Shown: positions 36,489 through 45,589 of the stretch, in pieces
How positions within the stretch are numbered: position 1 is the stretch's first letter
Layout of the letters: the number at the start of each line of letters is the position of its first letter
Assembly: GCA_019694435.1 (NCBI GenBank)
Contig: JAIBBZ010000019.1
Location: 1 to 64,000, forward strand
Length of the DNA stretch: 64,000 nucleotides
From: Pirellulales bacterium
GTDB lineage: Bacteria; Planctomycetota; Planctomycetia; Pirellulales; JAEUIK01
Reading direction: 5' to 3'
The notes under the pieces: generated by a model
What the model was told of the DNA's origin: nothing
The model's input: the letters and a program-made list of their open reading frames with translations, nothing else
Database searches by the model: none
Position numbers and translations under genes: made by a program

Positions 36489-37664
36489 TTAGCGCGGCGT
36501 TTCCAACGGGAGGAACTTCACGCATACCGCCATCGGCACCTGGACGACCGATCCGGTCGGCGTGAGTGCACCTGTCGCTGCGTCCACGCGAAAGACCACG
36601 ACATTCCCCGAGTCTTGATTGGCGGCCAGGAGGAAGGCACCGGTCGGGTCGATGCCGAAATTACGCGGAATTTCGCCGCCCGAAAGCGTATGTCCGCTGG
36701 GCGTCAATTTTCCTGTGTCGGCGTCGATCTTGAACGCCGCCAGCGAATTGTGGCCACGGTTCGACACGTACAGAAACTTACCAGAGGGGTGCACCTGGAT
36801 CTCGGCGGGCGTGTTGTCGGCGGCGGCGGCCTGCGGCGGCAACGTGGACAGCGTCTCGATCAGCGACAACACGCCCAGTTTGCCGTCGTAGCGGAATCCG
36901 GTGACGGTAGAGTTCAGCTCGTTGTTGGTGAAGGCAAATCGCCCCGAAGGATGAAAGGCGAAGTGCCGGGGTCCACTGCCCGGTGGAACCTCGGCTGCAG
37001 GCGGATCGTTGGCGGTCAGCCGGCCCGATGGCACGTCGAGCCGGTAGACCATGATGCGGTCGATGCCCAGGTCCGCCGCCATGGCAAAGCGATTGTTCAG
37101 ATCGACGTTGAACGAGTGGGCGTGGGGGCCTTCTTGGCGCTGCGCGTTGGGGCCCTGGCCCGTGTGCTGAATGAATGAAGCGATGGGCTGAAGTAGCCCG
37201 TCGTCGTCGATGGGCAGGCTGGCCACGCTGCCGCCGCCGTAATTCGCAACCAGCGCCACGCGCCCCGTGCGATCGAGCGAGACGTGGCATGGCCCGGCCC
37301 CTCCGGACGTCTGTTGATTGAGCTTGCGCAACGCACCGCCGGGGCGTTCGATCGCAAACGCACACACGCCACCGGCGCGCTGGCCGTCGAGCGTTTCCAC
37401 TTCGGCCACGCTGTACAGATGTTGGCCGTCGGGCGCGATGGCCAAGAACGACGGGTTCTTCACTCCCTTGGTCACGCCAGCTGGCTCGAGCTGACCGCTG
37501 CGCATGTCGAACCGGAAGTGATAGATGCCCTCGCTCCCGCGGGTCGTGTAGGTGCCGACGTACACCAGCATTTCTGGACCTGCTGCGCGGACCGTGGAGA
37601 GTTGCGTAAGGGCAAGGCTGACGACGGCGAATGCCGCCACCGGGGCAAAGAGTCTGGCCTTCAT
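36489..37664 (-). CDS. Exported seven-bladed beta-propeller lactonase (YbhE/Pgl family)
   Basis: This 391-residue protein has a signal peptide (LFAPVAAFAVVSLALTQLST). It shows the repeated propeller blades of the lactonase/6-phosphogluconolactonase (YbhE) family: MLVYVGTYTTRGSEGIYHF, NPSFLAIAPDGQHLYSV, GPCHVSLDRTGRVALVANYG, GPRHFAFHPSGRFAFTNNEL, and IQVHPSGKFLYVSNRGHNS. An exported member cannot serve cytosolic 6-phosphogluconolactone, so it probably acts on other sugar lactones or has a binding role. The start at 37664 is chosen for the signal peptide. It lies 77 bp after the BlaI-type gene on the same strand. Confidence 0.85.
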   Translation of the reverse strand: MKARLFAPVAAFAVVSLALTQLSTVRAAGPEMLVYVGTYTTRGSEGIYHFRFDMRSGQLEPAGVTKGVKNPSFLAIAPDGQHLYSVAEVETLDGQRAGGVCAFAIERPGGALRKLNQQTSGGAGPCHVSLDRTGRVALVANYGGGSVASLPIDDDGLLQPIASFIQHTGQGPNAQRQEGPHAHSFNVDLNNRFAMAADLGIDRIMVYRLDVPSGRLTANDPPAAEVPPGSGPRHFAFHPSGRFAFTNNELNSTVTGFRYDGKLGVLSLIETLSTLPPQAAAADNTPAEIQVHPSGKFLYVSNRGHNSLAAFKIDADTGKLTPSGHTLSGGEIPRNFGIDPTGAFLLAANQDSGNVVVFRVDAATGALTPTGSVVQVPMAVCVKFLPLETPR

Positions 37665-37741
37665 CGTGGCGATTCCCAGGGTGCGGGCCAAGGGCCCGGG
37701 GGTGAAGAACGCCACTATGTTGCCTGCGCGCCGCGCGAAAG

Positions 37742-38185
37742 TCACGCGCCGCCGGCATTCAGGCTCGGGGTGCCGAGTTGCAGGTCGATCCCGCGCCTCA
37801 ATTCCTCGAGCTGATCGGCGGGAAACTCCTCCAGGCCGATCAATTCGCGAGCCAGGTTCAAATAAGACCCGCCGGCGAAGGACGTGACGAGGTGCTGCAC
37901 GCGCAGACGAAAGGCCGAAGTCCGCGCCGTCTGTGCCTGGTAGTAGAAGACTTTGCCGCGCTTCGTCCGCGTCACATGACCTTTCCCGACCAGGTCCGTC
38001 AAGAAAGTGCGCAACGTGGAATTGCTGATCTCGCGTGGATGATGCTGCAAGACTTCTTGCGGCTTGAGTTCACCGAACTCCCAAAGGATTTGCATCACTT
38101 CAAGTTCGGCAGCGGTCAAATCGTCCAAGGCCTCTCGTCCGCAAATCTCAACTACCTTGCCCCGCTGAGGAGCTGGCCCCAACAC
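37742..38185 (-). CDS. BlaI/MecI-family transcriptional repressor
   Basis: This 147-residue winged-helix protein matches the BlaI/MecI/CopY family: LTAAELEVMQILWEFGELKP, then a recognition region REISNSTLRTFLTDLVGKGH and wing VTRTKRGKVFYYQ. The C-terminal dimerisation helix region is also present. No BlaR1-type sensor protease is adjacent, which is common for planctomycete members. The start is GTG at 38185 with AGGAG 3 nt away (close). TATGAT at 38203-38208 may be the -10 box. The lactonase gene downstream may be a target. Confidence 0.82.
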   Translation of the reverse strand: MLGPAPQRGKVVEICGREALDDLTAAELEVMQILWEFGELKPQEVLQHHPREISNSTLRTFLTDLVGKGHVTRTKRGKVFYYQAQTARTSAFRLRVQHLVTSFAGGSYLNLARELIGLEEFPADQLEELRRGIDLQLGTPSLNAGGA

Positions 38186-38202
38186 CGGCTCCTATCTTTT
38201 GA

Positions 38203-38208
38203 ATCATA
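38203..38208 (-). promoter_or_regulatory. Candidate -10 box of the BlaI-type gene
   Basis: TATGAT on the minus strand (38203-38208) would start transcription near 38196, giving a leader of about 11 nt that still contains AGGAG. The -35 match is poor. Confidence 0.35.
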
Positions 38209-38256
38209 TGCGCTACCCTGAGTGATTGCTAGGCAAGACGTGCCGTTTCGCGCGCT

Positions 38257-39558
38257 TCAACGGCGCGCAGGCTCGGCTGCCATGCGTCGAACGATGCTTT
38301 CCGCCAGAGTTTGCACCAGCGCTACACAACCGGCGTCGTTCAGATGGAAGTCGTCGTAGAAGCAACGCTCGTGACCGTTGATCGCAGCGGCCCCGTCGAC
38401 CAGCTCACAGCCCTGTTCGCGCGCCGCGCGAACCACCTCGGCGTTGAAGGCATCGGCCACTCGCCGCAAGTCTCGCGAGTTTAAGAACTCCCAGGGCCGC
38501 GGGGTGGGCACAGCCCGCGCCCAGAGCAGTCGTTTCACGCCTTGCGGCGTGAGCTGTTGGTCCCAGAGATAAGGTTGAGTAACCAGGAAGAGTCGGGGCT
38601 TTCGGTGTTTTGCTGCGACACACAGGTTGACTAGGCGCTGCGCATAGTGGGTCGTTTCAGCTTGCCAATCAATCGGCCGCGCAGGGATCGCGCGACCCAG
38701 TCGCAGCACGCCTTGCAGCCGTTGTCCTGTCTCGTCGGCCCAGAAACCATTTTGACGATCGACGTTCCAATAGTTCTTGGACACTTGGACAAATTGGAGT
38801 CCATACCAGGTAGGTACGCGCGCATCCCCCTGATCGAGACCCAGCAGTATGCGCACCAGATCATTGGCGCCGGGCATCACGACGAGACAATCGACCTCGT
38901 CGACGAGCGGCGACGTGGCGATGAAGCGGGCATGATGCCCCGACGCCATTTCGCTGACCGCCGCTGCGCCAACCCAGCACGGCTCATTCAATCGGGCCGT
39001 CAGTTCCTGTGCCAGGACATTGGTCCAGGCGTCCTGGTCGTCCACGTAATAGCATTCGGTCGTGCTGCCCCCGATGCAGAGCACCCGCAAACGCTCGCGC
39101 CGCGCAGACCAGTCGGGGCCCCGCAGCCCCTGCGCGTTGTAACTCGACCGAGTACGCGGCGCCACGCCGAAGATGATCTTGGGATCGGGGGCGAATCGAT
39201 AGGCGGTCTCCGGCGAGCGCAAATGAAAGGGAGCCGCGGGTCGGGCCCACTGAATCAGGCTCTCGGCGCCGGCGAGCCCCGCGATGGCTCCGCAGGTGCC
39301 CAGCGCCAGGCCACGGCGGCGGCAACCCAACCATCGGCGACCGCGCCGCGTGGCGAACATGACCAGGCCCATCGCGGCCCAGGCGAGACAACCGACAGGA
39401 ATCAGTGCAAAGGCACCCAGCGACCGTAGTGGAAGGCCGCTGGCGAGCGATAACCCCTGGTCGAGAACCACGATCGACGGCAAGGCGACGAAGGCCAGAA
39501 ACCCGCGCCGGGCCGCGGTCGACGATTCGCGGGCGGCTTCTGCGTCGCGTTGATTCAT
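38257..39558 (-). CDS. Membrane-anchored SGNH/GDSL-family hydrolase
   Basis: This 433-residue protein has about three N-terminal hydrophobic segments (residues 20-105). A periplasmic-type SGNH esterase domain follows. Catalytic blocks are visible: Ser165 in LCIGGSTTE, the Gly-Asn-Asp block in VVMPGANDLVR, and the Asp-His block DDFHLNDAGC near the C-terminus. SGNH enzymes act on acyl or acetyl esters of sugars and lipids; membrane anchoring suggests modification of an exported polysaccharide. A 54-residue membrane protein gene lies 66 bp upstream on the same strand. No MBOAT acyltransferase is adjacent within the window. Confidence 0.8.
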   Translation of the reverse strand: MNQRDAEAARESSTAARRGFLAFVALPSIVVLDQGLSLASGLPLRSLGAFALIPVGCLAWAAMGLVMFATRRGRRWLGCRRRGLALGTCGAIAGLAGAESLIQWARPAAPFHLRSPETAYRFAPDPKIIFGVAPRTRSSYNAQGLRGPDWSARRERLRVLCIGGSTTECYYVDDQDAWTNVLAQELTARLNEPCWVGAAAVSEMASGHHARFIATSPLVDEVDCLVVMPGANDLVRILLGLDQGDARVPTWYGLQFVQVSKNYWNVDRQNGFWADETGQRLQGVLRLGRAIPARPIDWQAETTHYAQRLVNLCVAAKHRKPRLFLVTQPYLWDQQLTPQGVKRLLWARAVPTPRPWEFLNSRDLRRVADAFNAEVVRAAREQGCELVDGAAAINGHERCFYDDFHLNDAGCVALVQTLAESIVRRMAAEPARR

Positions 39559-39624
39559 GAATCGGTCCGACGGCCCCGGGCCGAGCGGCGGAATGGAATC
39601 GTCTGCCGGTAGGGTTCCACGTGG

Positions 39625-39789
39625 TCAGAAATCGACCGGCAGCCGCGGCTGTGCGCCCCAGGTGGCCCAGATCAACGCCAACGCCGTCCCGAGCAGGAGC
39701 ACCAGCGGCAGAAAAAACGCCCAGGCGTCGCTGCGCAGTGCGGGGCGCGCGTTGGAATCAACGGTCGACAATTCGCGAGATTCTTCCAC
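39625..39789 (-). CDS. 54-residue single-span membrane protein
   Basis: A short frame starting GTG at 39789 encodes 54 residues. It has a polar N-terminus (VEESRELSTVDSNARP), one strong hydrophobic span (AWAFFLPLVLLLGTALALIW), and a short tail ending PRLPVDF. The clear amphipathic-to-membrane pattern, same strand and 66-bp distance to the SGNH hydrolase gene suggest a co-transcribed accessory subunit. I recognise no family. No strong Shine-Dalgarno is visible, so the exact start is uncertain. Confidence 0.55.
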   Translation of the reverse strand: MEESRELSTVDSNARPALRSDAWAFFLPLVLLLGTALALIWATWGAQPRLPVDF

Positions 39790-39939
39790 AGGGCCCGAGT
39801 CTAACTTGCTGTTTTCGTCCTCACAACGCGGAAGCCGGCGTGCGACAAGCGCTCCGCAGAGCGGGTCTTGGTAAGATCGGAGTCCGCCGGGCTGGCAAGC
39901 CCCGGTTCCCCGGGGAAGTTGTGCCGAGGAGAGACCCGC

Positions 39940-41310
39940 ATGTCGGCATTGCCACGAGTTTGCATCATCGGTGCCGGATCGTCCGGAGTGGCCACGGCCA
40001 AGGCGCTCAAGGAGCGCGGGATTCCCTACGACTGCTTCGAAAAAAGCGACGACGTCGGTGGGAACTGGTACTACAACAACCCCAACGGCGTTTCGTCAGC
40101 CTACCGGATGTTGCACATCGACACCTCGAAGGTGCGAATGCAGTATCCCGATTTTCCGATGCCGGCCGAGTGGCCGAATTTCTGCCATCACTCGCAGGTG
40201 TTCCAGTATTTCCGTGACTATGCCGACCATTTCGGCCTGCGCGAGACGATCACCTTTCGCACGGCGGTCCAGCGGGCACAACGCGCCGACGACGGCACCT
40301 GGCAAATCGACTTGAGCACCGGCGAGCAGCGTCAATACGACGCATTGTTCGTCTGCAACGGGCATCATTGGGACCCGCGCTGGCCCGAGCCCCCCTTCCC
40401 TGGCCAGTTTGCCGGGCGCGTACTGCATTCGCACAATTACCGCGACGCCGAGCAATTCCGCGGCCAGCGAGTGCTTGTGCTGGGGATGGGCAACAGCGCG
40501 ATGGATATCGCGGTCGAGTGCAGCTACGTCGCGGCAAAGGTGTACCTGGCCGCGCGGCGGGGGGCCTACATCATTCCCAAGTACCTCTGGGGCCGGCCGA
40601 TCGACCAGTGGAATAACCCTTGGCTTCCCTGGCGAGTGCAACGGGTGATCCTGCGCTTCATGCTCGGCGTGCAGGTCGGCAAAATGCAAGACTACGGGCT
40701 GCAGCCGCCCGACCACGACCTGTTCGAGGCCCACCCCAGCGTCTCGTCGACGATTCTCGACCGGATCGCGCACGGTGACATCGTGCCGAAGCCGAACATC
40801 GATCGTTTTGACGACCACCAGGTGCGGTTCGTCGACGGGACCACGGCCGAGGTCGACGCCGTCATCTATTGCACCGGCTACAAGGTCAGTTTCCCGTTCT
40901 TCGACGCTCAGTTTCTGGCCGCACCCGGCAACGATCTGCCGCTGTTTTTACGCGTGTTCAAGCCGGGCCTGCCGAACCTGTTCTTCATCGGGCTGTTGCA
41001 ACCGTTGGGGGCGATCTTTCCGCTGGCCGCGCTGCAAGCGGGCCTGGCGAGCGACTACTTGCTGGGCCGATATGCCCTGCCCTCGGTCGGAGCGATGCAA
41101 GAACAGATGCAGGGCGAGCGCCAACGCATGTTTACCCGGTACGTCAGATCGCCGCGGCATACGATGCAAGTCGACTTCGACACCTACGTGCGGCAACTCG
41201 CGCGGGAACGCAAGCGAGGTGCGCGACGCGCTGCCGAACAGGGCAATTGCCTGCCTGTGCCGCCGCGGGCCGCGTCAACTCCGGCGCCGGCTGCGGTGAC
41301 GGCGCATTGA
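39940..41310 (+). CDS. Flavin-containing monooxygenase
   Basis: This 456-residue class B flavoprotein monooxygenase has the FAD motif CIIGAGSSGVATAKAL at the N-terminus. The NADPH motif VLVLGMGNSAMDIAVE lies near residue 185. An FMO fingerprint-like FAGRVLHSHNYRD precedes it. These enzymes oxygenate nitrogen, sulfur or ketone groups of small molecules. GAGGAGAG lies 6 nt before the ATG at 39940, fixing the start. An SDR gene follows after 32 bp, making a likely operon for a catabolic or detoxifying pathway. Substrate is unknown. Confidence 0.9.
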   Translation: MSALPRVCIIGAGSSGVATAKALKERGIPYDCFEKSDDVGGNWYYNNPNGVSSAYRMLHIDTSKVRMQYPDFPMPAEWPNFCHHSQVFQYFRDYADHFGLRETITFRTAVQRAQRADDGTWQIDLSTGEQRQYDALFVCNGHHWDPRWPEPPFPGQFAGRVLHSHNYRDAEQFRGQRVLVLGMGNSAMDIAVECSYVAAKVYLAARRGAYIIPKYLWGRPIDQWNNPWLPWRVQRVILRFMLGVQVGKMQDYGLQPPDHDLFEAHPSVSSTILDRIAHGDIVPKPNIDRFDDHQVRFVDGTTAEVDAVIYCTGYKVSFPFFDAQFLAAPGNDLPLFLRVFKPGLPNLFFIGLLQPLGAIFPLAALQAGLASDYLLGRYALPSVGAMQEQMQGERQRMFTRYVRSPRHTMQVDFDTYVRQLARERKRGARRAAEQGNCLPVPPRAASTPAPAAVTAH

Positions 41311-41342
41311 ATCGACCAGGTTTTTCCCCAAGGAGTAGCGGC

Positions 41343-42107
41343 ATGCAGTTGGCTGGCAAGAAAGCGCTCGTGACCGGAGCGGCACGCGGGATCGGCGCCG
41401 GCTGCGCGCTCGAAATGGCGCGCGCCGGCGCGGACGTGGCGCTCAACGATCTCCGGCAGAGCGACGCATTGGCCGAAGTGGCCGCGGAGATTCGCGGCAT
41501 GGGGCGCGAGGCGCACCTTGTAACCGGCGATGCGTTTGCCCGCGCGTCTTGCGAGCAGATCGTGGCCGACGCGATCGCCGCCATGTCGCGGATCGACATC
41601 CTGGTCAGCAATCCCGCGCTCAACGCTCGACTGCCGTTCTTGGAGATCGCTCCCGAGACGTTCGAGCGGGTGCTCGATGCCGTGCTGGTGGGCGGCTTTC
41701 ACATGAGCCAACTCGTCGCGCGGCACATGGTCGAGCGCGGCGGCGGGGGCAAGATCGTGTTCATCTCGAGCGTCCATGCGCGGATCCCCTACGCTCGCAG
41801 CGTGGCCTACAACGCGGGCAAGGCGGGGCTGATGGGCATGGCCTTCACGATCGCCAACGAATTGACCGGGCACCGGATCAACGTCAACGTGATCGAGCCC
41901 GGTTGGATCGAGACCCCCGGCGAACACGAGGCGTTTGGCGCCGCGGCGCTCGCCGTGGCCGCACAACAGATGCCCTGGGGGCGTCTCGGCCGGCCGAGTG
42001 ACATCGGTCGTGCGGCCGTGTTCCTGGCGTCGGACGCCGCTGATTACATCACCGGCACCACGCTCTTGGTCGACGGCGGCCAGTGGCTCAAACCGGCGCA
42101 AGAGTGA
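41343..42107 (+). CDS. SDR-family NAD(P)-dependent oxidoreductase
   Basis: This is a 254-residue classical short-chain dehydrogenase. The cofactor motif is TGAARGIGAG near residue 12. The usual NNAG is SNPA here. The catalytic residues are the serine in FISSVHARIPY and Tyr156/Lys160 (AYNAGK). The C-terminal YITGTTLLVDGGQW is typical of glucose-1-dehydrogenase/FabG-like members. It follows the monooxygenase gene by 32 bp and probably oxidises an alcohol in the same route. Substrate cannot be assigned. Confidence 0.9.
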   Translation: MQLAGKKALVTGAARGIGAGCALEMARAGADVALNDLRQSDALAEVAAEIRGMGREAHLVTGDAFARASCEQIVADAIAAMSRIDILVSNPALNARLPFLEIAPETFERVLDAVLVGGFHMSQLVARHMVERGGGGKIVFISSVHARIPYARSVAYNAGKAGLMGMAFTIANELTGHRINVNVIEPGWIETPGEHEAFGAAALAVAAQQMPWGRLGRPSDIGRAAVFLASDAADYITGTTLLVDGGQWLKPAQE

Positions 42108-42144
42108 CACAGTTGCGTGCTTCGCCCCGCAGTCAGCGGCCGCG

Positions 42145-43014
42145 TCACTCCCGCGAGCTGGCGCGCTCGGCCGTGGGAAAATCGGGCGGGATCGGGATCG
42201 TCACCTGTCCGGTCGCTGCCCACTGGGTGCCGCGCTGATAGGTCGTGATGAAGCCCACGCAGCGCAACGAGTAGTCGGCATGCCCCATCGGCGTGTGAAA
42301 CACGCGGCCGCGCCCCTGGGTGACCGTCCAGATCATCGGCTCGTGGCGCCCTGATCCGCCCTGAGCCGGATTGGAGTAGGCGGTCGCCAGAATCGTCATG
42401 TTGCCTGCCGGTCCGCGGAGCCGATCGTAGAGCTCGTCCTGCGCGTGCAGCCAGGCGCGCGGCATGCCGGCCGTGATCGGATGCTGTGGGTCCCGTACGA
42501 CGACTTCGAACGGGTGCTGGGCCCCGTGGCTGCCGCCGCCGCCCGGTTGCGGATCGCGCACGACCTGGTCGTCCTGGAAATAAACGTAGGGTCCCGACTT
42601 CTCGTCGCGTCCCCCCCAGCCGCCGAGCCCGATCAACTCGTTCCACTCGGGCCAATCGCCGAAGGCATTGTTTGCGGCATGCACGATGACCAGGCCGCCT
42701 CCGCCGCGCACGTAGTTGATCAGGCCCTGTCGCATCCGCTCGGGCCAGGCTTCACCGTTGTAGTTCGACACGACGACCGCGTAGCGGCCGAAATCGACGT
42801 CGAACCGGCTCATGTCTTCGCCAGGCGCGGGCGAAGTGGCCACATCGACGGTGAACAGGCCCGTCTCTTCGAGCCAGCGTTTGAGCAACGGCGAGGTGGC
42901 GCGCCAGTCGTGGTTGTTCTGGCCGTCGATCAACACGGCCTTGATCGGCTCGGCCCGGGTGTACGAGGCCAGCCCGAGAACCGTGACCAGCGCGATGAGC
43001 TGTGGGCGCCACAT
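42145..43014 (-). CDS. Exported ThuA-like domain protein
   Basis: This 289-residue protein has a signal peptide (about 1-21, ending SYTRAEP). A ThuA-like (trehalose utilisation, class I glutamine amidotransferase-like fold) domain follows: KAVLIDGQNNHDWRATSPLL, VVVSNYNGEAWPERM, INYVRGGGGLVIVHAANNAF, and HAQDELYDRLRG. ThuA-like proteins are numerous in planctomycetes, often beside sugar dehydrogenases; the biochemical function is poorly known. The start is ATG 43014. It lies 32 bp after the dehalogenase-like gene on the same strand. Confidence 0.85.
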   Translation of the reverse strand: MWRPQLIALVTVLGLASYTRAEPIKAVLIDGQNNHDWRATSPLLKRWLEETGLFTVDVATSPAPGEDMSRFDVDFGRYAVVVSNYNGEAWPERMRQGLINYVRGGGGLVIVHAANNAFGDWPEWNELIGLGGWGGRDEKSGPYVYFQDDQVVRDPQPGGGGSHGAQHPFEVVVRDPQHPITAGMPRAWLHAQDELYDRLRGPAGNMTILATAYSNPAQGGSGRHEPMIWTVTQGRGRVFHTPMGHADYSLRCVGFITTYQRGTQWAATGQVTIPIPPDFPTAERASSRE

Positions 43015-43046
43015 GGAATGTTGTCTCGTCCTGTCGCGAAAGTCGG

Positions 43047-43952
43047 CTATGCCGGTACCGGGCGGCGAGCAATAAACAAGTCGATCTGCCGGGCCAGCTC
43101 TTCGCCTTGATCCTCTTGCAGAAAATGACCGGCCTTTTCGATCAGGGCCTCGGGTTCGTCGGCCGCGGTTGGAACCAGCTTGCGAAACCACTTGTAGCCG
43201 GGGCCCGTGATCGGATCGCTGTCGCCGAACATCACCAAACAGGGTTTGCGCCACTCGGCCAGCCGGCGGCGGGTTTCTTTCATCGTGGGCGTGGCGGGGT
43301 TGTCGGTCGAAGTGGGCACCAACAGCGGGAACTGCGCCGCGCCGGCCTTGTAGCTGGCATCGGGGTACGGGGCCTCGTATGCCGCTAGGACGGCCGGGTC
43401 GGTGTCGTCGCCGGTCTGAAACGTCCGCTGCATCAGGAAGGCGATCGGCAGATCGGGAGTCCGCCGGGCAAATTCCTGCCACTGCAAGAAGGCTGGAGTC
43501 GCGGGCTCTTCGCCGGTGGGCACGCCAGTGTTCATGATCACCAACCGCGCGAAACGGTTGGGGTGGTGCATGGCCACGGGCAGGCCGATCAAGCCACCCC
43601 AATCCTGGCACACCAGCGTGACGCCGCGCAGGTCGAGTCGTTCGAGGAACTCGACCAGGCTGTCGAAGTGCATCTGAAACGTGTAGTCTTCGCGCGCGGC
43701 ATATTTGTCCGAACGGCCGAAGCCGAAGAAATCCGGCGCGACGACCCGATGGCGCTCGGCCAGAATCGGGATCATCTTGCGATAGAGATACGACCAGGTC
43801 GGCTCGCCGTGCAGGCAGAGCACCACCTCGCCAGCGCGGGGGCCCTCGTCGACGTAGTGCATCCGCCGGCCGCCGAGCTCGACGTAGTGCGGAGCGTATG
43901 GAAATCCCGGCAAGCTGGCAAAACGCTCGTCAGGTGTGCGCAACAGGGTCAT
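43047..43952 (-). CDS. Haloalkane dehalogenase-like alpha/beta hydrolase
   Basis: This 301-residue enzyme closely resembles subfamily-I haloalkane dehalogenases, which cleave carbon-halogen bonds through an aspartyl ester. The oxyanion/halide motif is HGEPTWSYLYRKM. The nucleophile is Asp117 in VCQDWGGLIG. The catalytic acid region is MFGDSDPITG and the His lies in GHFLQEDQG. PDFFGFGRSDK is also typical. An Asp (not Ser) nucleophile excludes ordinary esterases; epoxide hydrolase is the main alternative. GGGAG lies 7 nt before the ATG at 43952. It is first in an apparent operon with the ThuA-like gene. Confidence 0.85.
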   Translation of the reverse strand: MTLLRTPDERFASLPGFPYAPHYVELGGRRMHYVDEGPRAGEVVLCLHGEPTWSYLYRKMIPILAERHRVVAPDFFGFGRSDKYAAREDYTFQMHFDSLVEFLERLDLRGVTLVCQDWGGLIGLPVAMHHPNRFARLVIMNTGVPTGEEPATPAFLQWQEFARRTPDLPIAFLMQRTFQTGDDTDPAVLAAYEAPYPDASYKAGAAQFPLLVPTSTDNPATPTMKETRRRLAEWRKPCLVMFGDSDPITGPGYKWFRKLVPTAADEPEALIEKAGHFLQEDQGEELARQIDLFIARRPVPA

Positions 43953-44008
43953 GACGTTTCTCCCGGGGCGGTGCAAGACGCCACCCCGGGGCGCGTCGCG
44001 ACCGGACG

Positions 44009-45589
44009 CTACTTATACCGCCGCCGGAACAAGACTGCCAAACCGATGGCTCCCAGCGCGCCGAGAACCAGGCTCGATGGCTCGGGAATCGGCACGATCT
44101 TCAACCGCACGTCTTCGGGGTTGTAGATCACGTCCCAGGCCAGGCCATCGGGCAAGGCTGGGAAGCTCTTCGTGTCGAATTCGCCGCTGACGCTGTTCGG
44201 TTCGCTCGAGAGCAGGAAGGCGAACTCGTCGCCCAGGACGGGTACAAACCCGCCGAACAGTGATACTTGGAGGGCTCCGCCCAGTTCGACGCTGCCGCGC
44301 AAGATCGAAAGCAGGTCGAAGTTCACGCCAGGGTTGTAGCCGCCGATCTCAATCTTGAGGGTGCCGTCCGTCGTTTGAGCATAGTTGCCCACGACGTGCA
44401 GCGTGCCGGGCGACAAGCCGGGCGAAAGCAGGCCGTCGTTGGCAAACCCATTCTCGCTCTGGATCGTACCGATGCCTTCGATGGTCCCGAAATTGACCAC
44501 GGTTCCGCCGCTGGCAAAGCTGCCGCCGTTGAGCGTGATCTTGCCGTCGGCAAAGGTGCCGGCCGCGCCGACCGACGTGCGCGACACCTCGGCGCCGCTG
44601 TTGATGATCAGGTGACCCATGCCTCCGGGACCAACGCCCGAGCCGCCGACGACCAGGTCGTTGGCGACCGTCACGCTGGTGTCGGTTCCGGTCACCGTCA
44701 TTTCGCCCGTCGAGCCGGCGAGCGCGGCGATGAACAGTTTATCGGTGCTGAGTGCGGTCGCGTTCTTGATTTCGACCGTACCATCGCCGCTTTCGCCGAC
44801 GACGAAGTTGCCGGTATTCGTCCAGGTGGGCACCGCGTCGGCCGTGCCTTGACCGCTGACACCGTCGTTCTGGCCAAACACGACGCCGTGGGTGATGGCC
44901 TCGGCAAAATTGCTCACACTGAGCGAAGCAGCGCCGGCCTTGCCGACCGTCGTCGTGCCGCCCACGTTGAGCGTGCTGTCGCTGCCCTCGACGGTCACCG
45001 AGCTGCCTGCAGCGCCAGATTGGTTGCCGATGACCAGGTTGTCGACGACGGAAAACTCGCCGCTGGCCACCGCGACCTGCCCGACCGATTGGTCGCCCAC
45101 CGTAGCGTCATCGAGCATTTCCAAGACGGCCGTATTGAGCACGTTGACCGTGCCACCCAGGTTCGCGTCGCGGCCGACGATCAGGTCGAACGCCCGCAAG
45201 GTGCCATTGCTGATGTTGAGTAGCGCACCGTTGGAGGTGCCGCCAACGACGACTCCTTCGGTGGCGCCCGTGAGGCTGTACGTGTTCGTCGCCAGATTGA
45301 ACGTTACGTCGTTCTTGCCGACGAGTAGTTGGTTGTTCACGCGGCCGATCAGGAAATTGACGTTGTACGTACCGTCCACCGCGAAGACGGCCCGGTCCGT
45401 GTTTCCGGCGACCAGGCCCAGCGTCCAGCGATTCACATCGCCGAAGCTGCCTGAGACAGCGTTCTTCCACAGGCGGTCATCGCCGCGGGAATCGTCGGTC
45501 AGACCGGTCAACAACAACAGACTGAAGAACAACCAACCGCAGCAGCGTCGAGCTGCGCAAGCGTGCGGATCTCGCAAATGCGTAAACAT
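44009..45589 (-). CDS. PEP-CTERM protein with beta-helix/autotransporter-type repeats
   Basis: This 526-residue exported protein has a signal segment (CGWLFFSLLLLTGLTDD). A long series of beta-strand repeats follows, rich in Gly, Val and Asn, of the kind NLVIGNQSGAAGSSVTV, TVGKAGAASLSVSN and FVVGESGDGTVEIKN. These resemble planctomycete and autotransporter-associated beta-helix repeats. FANDGLLSPGLSPGTLHVVG begins the conserved C-terminal region. It ends with IPEPSSLVLGALGAIG and RRRYK, a textbook PEP-CTERM signal. The start at 45589 is next to the signal peptide. It is likely a surface or matrix structural protein. Confidence 0.8.
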   Translation of the reverse strand: MFTHLRDPHACAARRCCGWLFFSLLLLTGLTDDSRGDDRLWKNAVSGSFGDVNRWTLGLVAGNTDRAVFAVDGTYNVNFLIGRVNNQLLVGKNDVTFNLATNTYSLTGATEGVVVGGTSNGALLNISNGTLRAFDLIVGRDANLGGTVNVLNTAVLEMLDDATVGDQSVGQVAVASGEFSVVDNLVIGNQSGAAGSSVTVEGSDSTLNVGGTTTVGKAGAASLSVSNFAEAITHGVVFGQNDGVSGQGTADAVPTWTNTGNFVVGESGDGTVEIKNATALSTDKLFIAALAGSTGEMTVTGTDTSVTVANDLVVGGSGVGPGGMGHLIINSGAEVSRTSVGAAGTFADGKITLNGGSFASGGTVVNFGTIEGIGTIQSENGFANDGLLSPGLSPGTLHVVGNYAQTTDGTLKIEIGGYNPGVNFDLLSILRGSVELGGALQVSLFGGFVPVLGDEFAFLLSSEPNSVSGEFDTKSFPALPDGLAWDVIYNPEDVRLKIVPIPEPSSLVLGALGAIGLAVLFRRRYK

